Positions 10,701 to 19,181 of a stretch of DNA of 64,000 nt are shown here, in pieces. A program made the position numbers and the translations under genes. Each line of letters opens with the position of its first letter. The first letter of the stretch is position 1. Source of the stretch: Chitinophaga sp. LS1 (GTDB taxonomy: Bacteria; Bacteroidota; Bacteroidia; Chitinophagales; Chitinophagaceae); NCBI RefSeq assembly GCF_034274695.1, contig NZ_CP128362.1, positions 5,830,501 to 5,894,500 of the forward strand. Reading direction: 5' to 3'. The notes beneath the pieces are model-generated. The model ran no database searches. It was not told where the DNA came from and saw nothing but the letters and a program-made list of their open reading frames with translations.

Positions 10701-10910
10701 TTGCCTGCTGGCTGGCTAAAACCTACCCATGCCATTTCGGGAGCGACTGTGTCATTCACAGGGAATAACCTCTGGTTGCATACAAAGTATACGGGTTTCG
10801 ATCCTGAAACCAGCTCCGCCTCTGCCAGCAGTAATGGTGCCGATAGCTTTGCAGGGTTTACTTATCCTGCTACCCGTAGTTTCCTGTTCAGTGTAAACCT
10901 TCAATTCTAA
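7770..10910 (+). CDS. SusC/RagA-family TonB-dependent outer-membrane transporter
   Basis: The 1046-residue protein has a signal peptide (cut after SLAQ, about 22) and an N-terminal CarboxypepD_reg-like domain (about 25-100, with FSYVGYSTQEIPVG). The TonB-box-like segment DLSEVVVTAFG follows. The plug starts near 125 and includes NVVNALQGKVAGVQIT and IRGINSL; the rest is a 22-strand beta barrel ending in the aromatic-rich SFLFSVNLQF. It imports oligosaccharides or peptides across the outer membrane with TonB energy. The SusD partner starts 4 bp after its stop. No anti-sigma or sigma gene is adjacent. The alpha-galactosidase upstream hints at an alpha-galactoside substrate, by context only. Confidence 0.93.
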   Translation: MQLLSWLMLASLLSITSISLAQQGKSVHGTVTAGDNKQPLERVVIIEKSTQNHAYTDASGTYSITLKNDNATLIFSYVGYSTQEIPVGAQSVVDVVMQPSQKDLSEVVVTAFGVKKEKRALGYTIQQVDNADLNVNHQPNVVNALQGKVAGVQITSTGGGPGQSSRIIIRGINSLAGDRNNQPLFIIDGVEIDNSTYTTGGAETRGMSNRASDINPDDIDNISVLRGGAATALYGIRAANGAIIITTKSAKAGKIRVSYNGLYGFDQVNKIPEVQSTYTQGYLGVYDATSFWPTWGPTVAEARQEDPTHPATLFNNYKQAFRTGMQTRHTVSVGGGTEAAQVIGSVSYFKQNGVIPFSDYTSYNARLNATFRISNKVTAGASLNYINSGGNRVNSDRYGEQIIYWAPRWNMKDYKKEDGTQQTYSSGTNNPIYTLSTNKFRDNVNRAIASAYITYKPVDWLNFSYRFGNDFYTDGRTHTAPGPLGVVDEAPNLDDNEYGFIDEYNLRSRNLTSTIMANFTKTFNEKFSIDFKLGHDLRDQRVRRSSVEGDTLVVPDLFLLGNAKRVKGDSYILDYRNYGYFGDLTLGWKNLLFLELTGRNDLTSTLSRENRSYFYPSASLSYIFSDMFKLPDWWSYGKLKISYAQIGKDGDAYAITNGFETGDPIGTTVPFYQSRTLGNANLRPEFTNTSEIGTELRFLDNRLGLEVNAYQQKSKDLLVPVYVSNATGYDQAYVNAGEINNKGLEVTVTAMPVRTKDFSWDVKINFSTNRNRVIKLNEQQGAELKEIVISSQYGYLSSTVTSKLVPGMAYGALYGRSYKRYYAKDDDDGVTLRKDLPLLIGANGFPVLDDVTNQRYLGSTLPKWMGSTLQTFRYKNFTLSLLLDVRQGAYKYNQLSNFLAAFGESKITENRNQTIVFDGVLADGTQNAKAVYLGQSTGPDGVDYGAGYYRNYYRGASEKFIENASWVRLRSAGLSYTLPAGWLKPTHAISGATVSFTGNNLWLHTKYTGFDPETSSASASSNGADSFAGFTYPATRSFLFSVNLQF

Positions 10911-10914
10911 AGTC

Positions 10915-12294
10915 ATGAAACGAATATATATAATCTTACTGGCCGCCATAGCAGGTTGTTCCAAAGGCTACCTGGATGTGAACCAGACGAACCCGAATCA
11001 AACAACCAACCCACCTATCAATGGGTTATTATCAGAAGTTACTTACCAGACAGGTGTAAACGTATTCAATGTAGGCAATATCACTTCTTATTACGTACAA
11101 CAGCTGGCCTCACCCAATGCCAGCAGTAGTACAGATGTGTATGATGACATTGATGCCAGCACCACCTGGAAAAACATCTACCTCACGATAGAGGATATAC
11201 GCCAGATGGAAGTACTGGCTGTAGAGAAGAACGCTTATCAGCATATGGGTGTAGGCCAGATCCTCGAAGCTTACAACATGAGTATGCTCATAGATCTTTG
11301 GGGAGACGCTCCTTACTCGCAGGCATGGCAGGGCGCTACTTATCTCACACCCGCTTACGATAAAGGAGCGGCGATTTATGATAGTTGTTTATTATTGATA
11401 GAAAAAGGAATTGCTTCCCTCAAACAGGCAGATCCGCTTATTACCCTCGATGCAGAAAACGATCTGGTACATAGTGGCTCGGTAGCAGGTTGGATCAAAA
11501 CAGCCTATACACTCAAAGCGCGGTTACTAAACCGCCTGAGCAAACAAGCGGATTACGATCCTGCAGCCATCCTATCAGCACTGGATAGTGGCTATACCAG
11601 CAATAGCGATGATGCCGCCATCACCCGGTTTGAAAGTCTGAGTCTATGGAACGGCGTAGCCGTCAATAATGCCAGTGGCAATCTCGACGGCTGGCTGAGT
11701 GCGACTTTTATCAATGCCCTGAATGGCAGTACATATGGGATATTCGATCCTCGTTTGCCATTGATAACAGATACGACTAAATATGGTGATTACAGGGGGA
11801 CTGTTAATGGTGCGGGGCGTGTAGGCTCCGGTACGGACAAAGGGCAGTGCTACCTGTCAGTAAATGGGTACTATTCTAAATCAGGTGCGCCATTATTATT
11901 GCTTACGTATGCAGAGGCCCGGTTTATTGCAGCAGAAGCCTATTTTAATACCGATGCTGCAAAGTCTTATCAGGCATACCTGGATGGCATAGGTGCAAAT
12001 ATGGATAAGGTAGGCGTGTCTGTTACAGACAAGGCGAACTACCTGTCTCAATTACCTGCTTATTCAAAGGAGCTGTTGTTTAAAGAGAAATACGTGGTAA
12101 TGTTCCTGCAGCCTGAATGCTGGACAGATGCACGGAGATATGATTATCAATATAAGAATTTCAATTTACCGGCGAATGCGCTCTTAACCACCTTTATCAG
12201 AAGGGTAAGTTATCCTGCATCTGAAACCAGTAGGAATGCAGCGAATGTGCCGGCAGTGAGTTCGCTGGCGGATGTACTCTGGTGGGATAAGTGA
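10915..12294 (+). CDS. SusD/RagB-family lipoprotein (SusD-like_2 type)
   Basis: The 459-residue protein starts with a lipoprotein signal (MKRIYIILLAAIAGCSK, lipid Cys at 15) followed by GYLDVNQTNPNQTT. The helical TPR-like core includes ILEAYNMSMLIDLWGDAPYS and LTYAEARFIAAEAYF, and it is shorter than classical SusD (about 550). This matches the SusD-like_2 group. It acts as the surface lid that captures substrate for the SusC barrel encoded 4 bp upstream. The stop lies 40 bp from the convergent stop of the sensor kinase. Confidence 0.9.
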   Translation: MKRIYIILLAAIAGCSKGYLDVNQTNPNQTTNPPINGLLSEVTYQTGVNVFNVGNITSYYVQQLASPNASSSTDVYDDIDASTTWKNIYLTIEDIRQMEVLAVEKNAYQHMGVGQILEAYNMSMLIDLWGDAPYSQAWQGATYLTPAYDKGAAIYDSCLLLIEKGIASLKQADPLITLDAENDLVHSGSVAGWIKTAYTLKARLLNRLSKQADYDPAAILSALDSGYTSNSDDAAITRFESLSLWNGVAVNNASGNLDGWLSATFINALNGSTYGIFDPRLPLITDTTKYGDYRGTVNGAGRVGSGTDKGQCYLSVNGYYSKSGAPLLLLTYAEARFIAAEAYFNTDAAKSYQAYLDGIGANMDKVGVSVTDKANYLSQLPAYSKELLFKEKYVVMFLQPECWTDARRYDYQYKNFNLPANALLTTFIRRVSYPASETSRNAANVPAVSSLADVLWWDK

Positions 12295-12334
12295 TTTTTA
12301 GAGAGGGACAGCGGGGTAGTAGCTCCGCTTCCCC

Positions 12335-13678
12335 TTACGCCGATATCCTCCCATCCGCAGCAGGATCCGCCACCGGTATCGTCGCATAAAAAGTCGTTCC
12401 TTTCCCCTGTACACTTTCAAACCAAAGCTCCCCATGCTGTAAAGATTGCAGCTCTTTGCAAAGTACCAATCCAAGCCCAATCCCTTTTTCATTATTCGTT
12501 CCGAAAGTAGATTGCGTCTTCAAGGAAAAGATTTCTTCCTTATGAGAACTTTCAATACCAATACCATTATCCGTCACCATCAGCTGGCAAATACCATCTT
12601 TTACCAACAGGCTGATCGTCACCTGTCCGTTATTAGGAGTAAACTTAATCGCATTATTCACCAGGTTCCTGATGATGAGCTCCAGCATATTATGATCTGC
12701 CGTTACATACACAGCAGGATCAATTTTGGAAGTCAGCGTCACTGATTTTTTATCTGCAAGTATCTGTTGAATACCCAATACCCGTTGCACAACTTCGTAT
12801 ACATGTACCGGTGATAACCGTACCCCACGACCATCCATCTGCATCTTACTCCATGTAAGCAGGTTCGTCAGCATATTGGAGGTATTCTTGGTCATGGTCA
12901 GCAGTTCATCGCCCAGCATTTTACGTTCCTCTTCTGACAATTCGTATTCTGCAATGAGGTGCAGGGTCGTAATAATCGAATTTAAGGGACTTTGCAGGTC
13001 ATGTGCGATGATAGAGAAGAGTTTATCCTTTTTCTGGTTCAGTTGTTCCAGGTTGGCATTCTGAATATCGATTTTATCCGCCCTGTCTTCCGCCTTCTTT
13101 TTCTCCCTGTTATAATTATTCCGCAGGTAATTAGTGATCAGGAAGGTGCAGGTTAGGGTCACAAAGTAGCTGGAAGCGAGGTCAATATACCTGTTTTGCG
13201 CACTCTGATAACTATCTGCAATCCAGCTGGGGTGCAGGTATTCCATGGTGAGCAGGGTAATTGGTAGGAGCAAATGCAGGGAAGCCCAGATCCAGTGTCG
13301 ATTACGTGGGCTGAATGCAATCAGCAGGTTAAATGTGAGGAAAAACAACAGGAGAACGGGGCCATGACTGCCGGAGTTCAGGTAATAAGTGGCCGTCAAT
13401 GTGATATAACTGACAATCACATAGGCCAGCATGCTCACGTTGTAAATCCCCTTAAACCTGGACAACCAGAAGAAGAAAACCTGTAAGATCAGTAACACCA
13501 GCACGATGATCCATACCGCAGTCAGTCCCAGCCACATATTGAATGGCAATAATACAGTTAAGAGTGCCAGGGTAATGACACTGATGGAGTTGAAAGCACG
13601 GTTCTCCAGCGAAAACGCTGCAGGGTCTCCCACTAGCTTCTCCCATAAGTTGGTAAGTCGAGCCAAAACATTTCGCAA
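12335..13678 (-). CDS. membrane sensor histidine kinase
   Basis: The 447-residue protein has six hydrophobic segments between about residues 30 and 185, then a basic coiled-coil linker (about 186-220). A HisKA domain follows with phospho-acceptor His226 in FSIIAHDLQSPLN, and a HATPase_c domain with N-box NLVNNAIKFTP (338-348), G1 DNGIG (370-374) and G2 KGIGLGL (398-404). All catalytic elements look intact. There is no periplasmic sensor domain, so sensing probably happens in the membrane bundle. It has no adjacent response regulator and is therefore an orphan kinase in this window. Confidence 0.92.
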   Translation of the reverse strand: MRNVLARLTNLWEKLVGDPAAFSLENRAFNSISVITLALLTVLLPFNMWLGLTAVWIIVLVLLILQVFFFWLSRFKGIYNVSMLAYVIVSYITLTATYYLNSGSHGPVLLLFFLTFNLLIAFSPRNRHWIWASLHLLLPITLLTMEYLHPSWIADSYQSAQNRYIDLASSYFVTLTCTFLITNYLRNNYNREKKKAEDRADKIDIQNANLEQLNQKKDKLFSIIAHDLQSPLNSIITTLHLIAEYELSEEERKMLGDELLTMTKNTSNMLTNLLTWSKMQMDGRGVRLSPVHVYEVVQRVLGIQQILADKKSVTLTSKIDPAVYVTADHNMLELIIRNLVNNAIKFTPNNGQVTISLLVKDGICQLMVTDNGIGIESSHKEEIFSLKTQSTFGTNNEKGIGLGLVLCKELQSLQHGELWFESVQGKGTTFYATIPVADPAADGRISA

Positions 13679-13838
13679 GTGTGAGTCTTTATTAGTTAGT
13701 GATCGTCCCTCGGTAGTGACTACAAAGGTCGGGGATGAAAAGTTAATATGTTATAACACGAAAATGTGATAGTAGGATTTCTACTCACACTTCATTTTAT
13801 GGAATGATATTCGCAGCTACCTAAATAAATATCATTTT

Positions 13839-14333
13839 ATGAAAAATATCGTAATAGCCGGCCTTGTGTCCATGGCTATATCCCTGCCCAGCCTCACTTC
13901 AGCACAATCCAAAAGCGACGATAAGAAAGCGGCCATCACAAATCTGATTCATAACCAGTCATATGTATTTACTGCTCAGTCTTCAATACCTGCCGGCCCT
14001 TCGCCGGACAGGCAGCTGAATGGTCAGTATGACCTGACAGTCACCAAAGACTCTGTAATCAGTTATCTGCCGTATTTTGGCCGTGCGTATACAGCACCGA
14101 TGGATCCTTCCAAAGGAGGCATACAATTTACCTCTACTAAATTTGATTATAAGGTCACAGAAAAGAAAAAAGGAGGATGGACGATTGTGATCAAACCAAA
14201 GGATACACAGGAAGCCAGTCAACTGATACTCAATGTCTCTTCAGCAGGATATTCTTCACTGCAGGTGATTGGCAACAACCGCCAGCCTATTACATTTAAT
14301 GGAGTAGTAGATGAAAGGAAATCTAAAAAATAA
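13839..14333 (+). CDS. DUF4251-family secreted protein
   Basis: The 164-residue protein has a signal peptide (cut after TSAQ, about 23). The mature part has the pattern of the DUF4251 family of Bacteroidota: a helix followed by SYVFTAQSSIPAGPSPDRQL, LTVTKDSVISYLPYFGRAY and GGIQFTSTKFDY, all beta-rich. Family function is unknown; members are periplasmic or outer-membrane associated. It stands alone between the divergent kinase and a small hypothetical gene. Confidence 0.78.
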   Translation: MKNIVIAGLVSMAISLPSLTSAQSKSDDKKAAITNLIHNQSYVFTAQSSIPAGPSPDRQLNGQYDLTVTKDSVISYLPYFGRAYTAPMDPSKGGIQFTSTKFDYKVTEKKKGGWTIVIKPKDTQEASQLILNVSSAGYSSLQVIGNNRQPITFNGVVDERKSKK

Positions 14334-14416
14334 GTTAAAATTATCTTAAGATGCACTGGAATTTGGCATAGCGGAATGGTTGTTGTTTTTTATTCTGTGA
14401 ACCAAAAACAGATACC

Positions 14417-14680
14417 ATGTCTAAGAATAACAAAGAAGGTGTAAAGCATTCCATTCAGGAGCTGGCCATGGGAAACTACAGAAGCTATCCCGAAGAGTAT
14501 AATGAAGTGTCAGTGGAAACGACTGATAATGTTCAATCACTCGCAAATGGTTATTGGGATTCCAGGGATGATAAGGAAATACAGCGCGATGAGCGATTAG
14601 GTATAGGCTTAGAAGATTATCAGGCGTGGACGCTTGAGGCCTTCGAAGCATTTGTGGAAGCGGAGCATGTGCTGAATTAA
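14417..14680 (+). CDS. small acidic hypothetical protein
   Basis: The frame encodes 87 residues, rich in Glu and Asp, with no signal peptide or membrane segment. It has a clean ATG 84 bp after the DUF4251 stop and is followed by a strong terminator at 14740, which supports a real transcribed gene. I do not recognise the family. The C-terminal helix LEDYQAWTLEAFEAFVEAEH is strongly amphipathic. Confidence 0.55.
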   Translation: MSKNNKEGVKHSIQELAMGNYRSYPEEYNEVSVETTDNVQSLANGYWDSRDDKEIQRDERLGIGLEDYQAWTLEAFEAFVEAEHVLN

Positions 14681-14739
14681 TTGAACTTAAAAGTGTAAGA
14701 AGCGCTTGCTTCACTAAGCTGACTTTTAAAAGTATTATT

Positions 14740-14782
14740 ACGCAGAAAGGGTTACGGTATGTAACCCTTTCTGCGTTTTTTT
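14740..14782 (+). terminator. intrinsic terminator
   Basis: A perfect 16-bp stem (14740-14755 with 14761-14776) around a GGTAT loop is followed directly by a T run. It ends the transcript of the small gene at 14417-14680 and insulates the methyltransferase that starts 37 bp later. Confidence 0.9.
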
Positions 14783-14818
14783 ATATCTTTAGATCAAAGC
14801 ACAACATTCTACGCCGTT

Positions 14819-15664
14819 ATGAAAGAACTCTCCGCCAGTCGGACCGCCCAGTATATGGCTTTATTCCGGGCGCTTGAAACCCAGCGACCACATGATAAAC
14901 TGGTCTACGACCCTTATGCCATCAACTTCCTTGACCGTGGGTTTCAGATAGCCACCCGTTTATCTGTTATTCCTCCTATCCGCCGCATGATCCAGCGTAT
15001 TATCCAGAAAAGGATCCCCGGTGCTTATTCCTCTGGCATAGCCCGAACCAGGTATATCGATGAACTTGTGCAACAAGCTGTGAACCAGGGTATACAGCAA
15101 GTGGTCATATTGGGTGCCGGGTTCGATACGAGGGCATTGCGCCTTGATTTTCTGCGCCTCCTGCCCGTGATAGAAATAGACCATCCCAATACATCGGCTG
15201 TGAAAAAAGAGAAGTTAGGGAGCTTGACCCCACATGTACAATACCTGCAGCTCGATTTCAATGAAAAAGGATTGGATGACCTGTCACTCAACGCTTCACT
15301 GCCAACGGTATTTATCTGGGAGGGCGTGACGAATTACCTGCAGGAAGAAGCTATTGCTGCTACATTCCGGTTTATAGAAAAGTTCCCTGAAGGCTCCTTC
15401 GTAATCTTTACTTATGTAGATGAAAAAGTATTGCGGGAACCCCATGCCTATTATGGGGGAGAGAAGTTGCTCAATGATGTAGCACGGCTGGAAGAAAAAT
15501 GGACATTTGGCTGGAAACCAGGTAATTTACGAAAATATTTGCAACAGTTTGAACTGGAATTACTGGAAGATAATAGTGCGGTAGAATACCGTCGTCAATA
15601 TATGCCGGCAAGGACAGAAAAAGGGTATGAGTTTTATCGTGTAGCATTTGCCGTAAGAAAGTAG
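14819..15664 (+). CDS. class I SAM-dependent methyltransferase, leucine carboxyl methyltransferase family
   Basis: The 281-residue protein has the family opening MKELSASRTAQYMALFRALE and DPYAINFLD. Methyltransferase motif I is VVILGAGFDTRAL (95-107), followed by the acidic residue of motif II (VIEIDHPNT). Family members (PPM1/LCMT, TIGR00027 type) methylate carboxyl or hydroxyl groups of proteins or small molecules; the substrate here is not inferable. There is no signal peptide. It begins 37 bp after a terminator, so it has its own promoter. Confidence 0.85.
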   Translation: MKELSASRTAQYMALFRALETQRPHDKLVYDPYAINFLDRGFQIATRLSVIPPIRRMIQRIIQKRIPGAYSSGIARTRYIDELVQQAVNQGIQQVVILGAGFDTRALRLDFLRLLPVIEIDHPNTSAVKKEKLGSLTPHVQYLQLDFNEKGLDDLSLNASLPTVFIWEGVTNYLQEEAIAATFRFIEKFPEGSFVIFTYVDEKVLREPHAYYGGEKLLNDVARLEEKWTFGWKPGNLRKYLQQFELELLEDNSAVEYRRQYMPARTEKGYEFYRVAFAVRK

Positions 15665-15696
15665 TACATTATATCACATAACCATAACGACGTTTT

Positions 15697-16143
15697 ATGA
15701 AAACTAAATTGTATTGTTTCCTGATTATTTTTTGTAGTATGACCATGATTTCATTTGCCCAATCTAAAGAGGAAAAAGCGGTAGCCGCGCAGGTAGAGTC
15801 ATTGCGGAAAGCGATGGTAGACGCGGACAAAGCCACGTTAGAGAAACTGGCTGATGCAAAGTTGACTTACGGACATTCTGGTGGGAAGATAGAGGACAAG
15901 GCTACGTTTGTAGATAATATTGTAAGTGGGCATTCAGACTTTTTATCGATTGATCTGAGTGATCAGACGATTGTGATCAGTGGGAATACCGCGATAGTAA
16001 GGCATAATCTGGCGGCCGCTACAAATGATAATGGCAAGCCCGGCAATGTACATTTGCATGTATTGTTGGTGTGGGCGAAGGAGGGGAGTCAGTGGAAGTT
16101 ATTAGCGAGACAGGCGGTGAAGCAGCCGGTAGCAAATCAGTAA
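15697..16143 (+). CDS. secreted SnoaL/NTF2-like protein (DUF4440 type)
   Basis: The 148-residue protein has a signal peptide (MKTKLYCFLIIFCSMTMISFAQ) and one cone-shaped alpha+beta fold: helices EKAVAAQVESLRKAMVDADK, then LTYGHSGGKIEDKATFVDNI and the beta-strands IVISGNTAIVRHN and VHLHVLLVWAKEGSQWKLLAR. This is the pattern of DUF4440 nuclear-transport-factor-2-like proteins. It might bind or isomerise a small molecule in the periplasm. It follows the methyltransferase by 32 bp and is probably co-transcribed. Confidence 0.8.
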   Translation: MKTKLYCFLIIFCSMTMISFAQSKEEKAVAAQVESLRKAMVDADKATLEKLADAKLTYGHSGGKIEDKATFVDNIVSGHSDFLSIDLSDQTIVISGNTAIVRHNLAAATNDNGKPGNVHLHVLLVWAKEGSQWKLLARQAVKQPVANQ

Positions 16144-16507
16144 TTAGTGTTCTGTTTGATTGGCAGTTCAGGAATGATTGAAGACATAATATGCTATTTG
16201 TTAAAATCCGGAAACATATCCGGAATAATTCAGAAATCGATACCGGATTGAACACGGACTGATCATCAATTGATCATGAATTTCTATAGATGATTAAATA
16301 AATCTGCCTGATCGAATTCCTGAGCACGTCGGCTTATTTACCCAAACTGATGATTAGCTTCCTGCCCTTGTTGCCCCCGGCTTTTATGGCCTGACCTCAA
16401 ACCCCTATTTATAGCAATTTCCGCATCATGGCATAGTTTTTCTATTGGTAGTAGAAAATAGAACGACCAGTAACGGTCATATCTGTTAACCAATAAAAAA
16501 GTATTTT
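16144..16507. other. intergenic, no recognisable feature
   Basis: This 364-bp spacer is AT-rich. It holds small inverted repeats (ATCCGGAAACATATCCGGA, TTGATCATCAATTGATCA) but no clear terminator, gene or repeat array. The promoter of the helical-bundle gene must lie at its right end. Confidence 0.5.
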
Positions 16508-16963
16508 ATGCAAGCTACATTGGAAACCATAGAGATCCTGAATGATCTGGTACAAATCAACAATGACCGAATTGACGGTTATGAAAAAGCGTTACAAGAA
16601 CTGAAACAGGAAGATAATGACTTGAAAGCATTGTTCTCTTCCATGATCAGCGAGAGCCATGAAATCAGACTGGCTTTAGGAACAGAAGTAAATGCATTAG
16701 GTGGTGATATGGAAACTTCCACAACTACCAGTGGTAAGATTTACCGCGCATGGATGGATATCAAGGCTGTATTTACCGGTCATGACCGTCATACAGTACT
16801 GGCGAATTGTGAGAGAGGAGAAGATGCAGCCCAGAGAGCTTATAGTAGTGCATTGGAAGAGGAAGAGTTGCCAGCTTACCTGAGAGAAATGGTGACAGAG
16901 CAACAGCAGATTTTAAGACGCTCTCATGATAAAATCAAAGAGCTGAGAGATGCTACCAAATAA
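16508..16963 (+). CDS. PA2169/DUF2383-type four-helix-bundle protein
   Basis: The 151-residue, all-helical, acidic protein matches the ferritin-like PA2169 family in length and sequence pattern: LETIEILNDLVQINNDRIDG, then YEKALQELK and a third helix ending in FTGHDRHTVLANCERGEDAA. It has no signal peptide. Members are often stress-induced in Bacteroidota and related groups, with unknown biochemical function. It stands alone, with a terminator after it. Confidence 0.82.
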   Translation: MQATLETIEILNDLVQINNDRIDGYEKALQELKQEDNDLKALFSSMISESHEIRLALGTEVNALGGDMETSTTTSGKIYRAWMDIKAVFTGHDRHTVLANCERGEDAAQRAYSSALEEEELPAYLREMVTEQQQILRRSHDKIKELRDATK

Positions 16964-17000
16964 TATTGATCAGGCTTCTTATTTAGTCTATTTTTTGCCT

Positions 17001-17033
17001 GGCGTCCTCTCATGTGGGAGGACGCCTTTTTTT
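17001..17033 (+). terminator. intrinsic terminator
   Basis: A 9-bp GC-rich stem, GGCGTCCTC (17001-17009) with GAGGACGCC (17018-17026), is followed by seven T. It ends the PA2169-type transcript; the tail-repeat array of the convergent Hpt gene begins 20 bp further on. Confidence 0.88.
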
Positions 17034-17052
17034 ATATTTATCTTTAGCCTTT

Positions 17053-17187
17053 TTACATGTTTAGTTGAGTAAGGGTACTTATTTAGATGAAAAAGATTAA
17101 TTATTCAGATGATAAAGGGTACATCATCGTTAGCGAATAAGGTTACTTATTTAGTTGAAAAATGATTACATCTTTAGATGAAAAAGA
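17053..17187 (-). repeat. tandem array copied from the 3' end of the Hpt gene (six copies, about 22 bp)
   Basis: Read on the minus strand, the Hpt gene ends in CTTATTCAACTAAATAAGTAA (17208-17188). Six degenerate copies of this unit follow at 17166-17187, 17143-17165, 17120-17142, 17097-17119, 17076-17096 and 17053-17075. Most keep AACTAAATAAGTAA or ATCTAAAGATGTAA, including the TAA. The units resemble the coding end more than any other sequence here, so the array looks like duplication of the gene tail into the spacer. Confidence 0.8.
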
Positions 17188-17538
17188 TTACTTATTTAGT
17201 TGAATAAGATCTTCTTCCATCATTGGTTTTATCTGCTGAAAGATTACTTTCAGCTGTTCTACCAACCTTTCTACTTCCTCATTCCATTTTCCCGCTTCTT
17301 CCAGTTTTAAAATAATTTCTTTAGCCCCCGCTACCTCCATACTCAGTACACTGGGCTTTAACTTATGTACAGTCCTTTTCAGGTCATGCAATACCTTTGT
17401 AACCTGCAACTGTTGCAGGTCCCCCGTATATTCTGTCACTGAATTGATGAAAAGGGAGATCATCTTATCGATGAACGCTTGGTTGTCAGATATTTTGTAC
17501 AGATAGTTATATGAATATAGTGCATGATTAGCGCGCAT
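17188..17538 (-). CDS. Hpt-domain phosphotransfer protein
   Basis: The 116-residue helical protein carries the histidine phosphotransfer pattern: VHKLKPSVLSMEVAGA aligns with the HxLKGxSxxxGA signature, with His about residue 58, and a Pro replaces the usual Gly. The surrounding helices fit a four-helix Hpt bundle. It follows the sigma-54 activator by 21 bp on the same strand, so the two probably form a phosphorelay pair (Hpt to receiver). Its 3' end is the source of a tandem array. Confidence 0.72.
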   Translation of the reverse strand: MRANHALYSYNYLYKISDNQAFIDKMISLFINSVTEYTGDLQQLQVTKVLHDLKRTVHKLKPSVLSMEVAGAKEIILKLEEAGKWNEEVERLVEQLKVIFQQIKPMMEEDLIQLNK

Positions 17539-17559
17539 ATTGATTGTAGGTTGTTAAAC

Positions 17560-18918
17560 TCAGGCGCCTTCAATCTCGCCGGTCTGTAACATTTTGTAAA
17601 TAGTAGATTTACCAATATCCAGTTTCTCTGCTACCAACAGTACATTATCGTTGTACCGTTTCAGATAGTTCCGGATAATCAGTCTGGTATACTCTCTGAG
17701 CGTTAATTCTGTATTCAGTACTGTATCCACATCATGGTTATTGCCGGAGAGGAAGGTAATGTCATCCGGCTCAATAATGTTGTTTTCAGACATTACGGCG
17801 GCGAGTTCTATCACTGATTTCAATTCACGGATATTACCAGGGTAATTGTAGGTGAGGAGTTTTTCCCGGGAAGCAGGGGAAACCTTGATTTCCGGAATTC
17901 TATTGTCCTTACAGTAATTAGAAAGGAAGAACTGTGTAAGCAGTAAAAGGTCGTCTTTTCTGTCCCTAAGGGGTGGAAGTGCGATGGGCAGACCTACGAT
18001 ACGATAGTAAAGGTCTTCCCTGAAGTTCCCTTTCTTTACTTCATCAGCCAGGTTCTTGTGGGTAGCCACGACGAGGCGGAAGTCCAGTTTGATTTTACTG
18101 TTGCCTCCCAGGCGGATCAGTTCTTTTTCCTGGAGTACTCTGAGGAGTTTACTTTGGATATTCAGGTCCATTTCCCCGATTTCGTCCAGGAATAGGGTAC
18201 CGCCATTAGCTTCTTCAAAACGGCCGGTTTTACGGTTCTGTGCCCCTGTAAAAGCTCCTTTCTCGTAACCGAACAATTCACTTTCTACCAATTCCCTGGG
18301 AATAGCGGCCATGTTCACTGCTACATACGGTTGTCCGCTGCGGGCAGAATTGTAATGGACAGCTTTGGCGACCAGTTCTTTACCCGTACCGGTTTCGCCG
18401 GTGATGGATACGTTGATCATGGAGCCCGCGGCCTTATCGATCAGGCGGAATACAGCCTGTAGGGCAGGACTTTTTCCTACGATGGAGGTGGAGTAGTCGT
18501 ACCGGGTTTTTAATTCCGCTTTTAACTGTGTGATCTCATTTTTTAAGGATTGATTTTCCCGAAGGCGGATGATGGCTTTCCAGAGTAACTGCTGGGTGTT
18601 TTCATCTTTGACGAGATAATCTTCGGCACCCATTTTCAGGAGGTCAACAGCCGTCGTGATCTTTTCCTGGGCGCTGATGATAATGACAGGAACGTTTGGT
18701 TGAGCCTGCTTTATCTTACGGTATAGCTCTTCACCGTTCATGTCGGGAAGGCCAAAGTCGATCGTGATCAGATCAGGTTTTCGGTGCAACTGAGCCAGGC
18801 ATTCCTTACCTGAGCCGATTAGGGTTACTTCGTAATCGGGGTTTTGACTGAGGTAGTGTTGTAAAAGGTTACCATACCATTTGTCGTCTTCAACTATAAA
18901 AATCTTAAAATCGAGCAT
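17560..18918 (-). CDS. sigma-54-dependent response regulator (NtrC/AtoC type)
   Basis: The 452-residue protein has three parts. The receiver domain (1-120) has acidic residues ED at 10-12 and phospho-acceptor Asp54 in LITIDFGLPDMNG. The AAA+ domain has Walker A GETGTGKE (174-181), the sigma-54 contact loop GAFTGA (221-226) and Walker B TLFLDEIGEM (241-250). The C-terminal Fis-type helix-turn-helix contains VAEKLDIGKSTIYKMLQ. It should activate RpoN promoters on phosphorylation. The Hpt gene is 21 bp downstream. No histidine kinase is adjacent. Confidence 0.95.
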   Translation of the reverse strand: MLDFKIFIVEDDKWYGNLLQHYLSQNPDYEVTLIGSGKECLAQLHRKPDLITIDFGLPDMNGEELYRKIKQAQPNVPVIIISAQEKITTAVDLLKMGAEDYLVKDENTQQLLWKAIIRLRENQSLKNEITQLKAELKTRYDYSTSIVGKSPALQAVFRLIDKAAGSMINVSITGETGTGKELVAKAVHYNSARSGQPYVAVNMAAIPRELVESELFGYEKGAFTGAQNRKTGRFEEANGGTLFLDEIGEMDLNIQSKLLRVLQEKELIRLGGNSKIKLDFRLVVATHKNLADEVKKGNFREDLYYRIVGLPIALPPLRDRKDDLLLLTQFFLSNYCKDNRIPEIKVSPASREKLLTYNYPGNIRELKSVIELAAVMSENNIIEPDDITFLSGNNHDVDTVLNTELTLREYTRLIIRNYLKRYNDNVLLVAEKLDIGKSTIYKMLQTGEIEGA

Positions 18919-19068
18919 TCATGGAATTTTCCGTTAAATTAGGAAATTTTCCAATCATGATCGATTCAGTTAGGGATCAGAATAGTCATTTTTATTTTGA
19001 TGGTATAAAAAAGACTATGCTGATATGGTATTGGTGGGATGAATTTGGCTATATATTTTTTGATTTTC

Positions 19069-19169
19069 TATAAAGTTCTTTAACTAGTTAGAATGTTTTC
19101 TAATTGGTTATAAAGTTCACTAATTGCTTAGAAAGTTCTTTAATCGCTTATAATGTTCTCTAATGTTGG
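19069..19169. repeat. 20-bp tandem array with alternating sub-variants (five copies)
   Basis: Units start at 19069, 19089, 19109, 19129 and 19149, each close to TATAAAGTTCTTTAATTGGT. Copies 1, 3 and 5 begin TATAA and copies 2 and 4 begin TAGAA, so a 40-bp dimer is the higher-order unit. Confidence 0.82.
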
Positions 19170-19181
19170 TCTGAAATTGAC

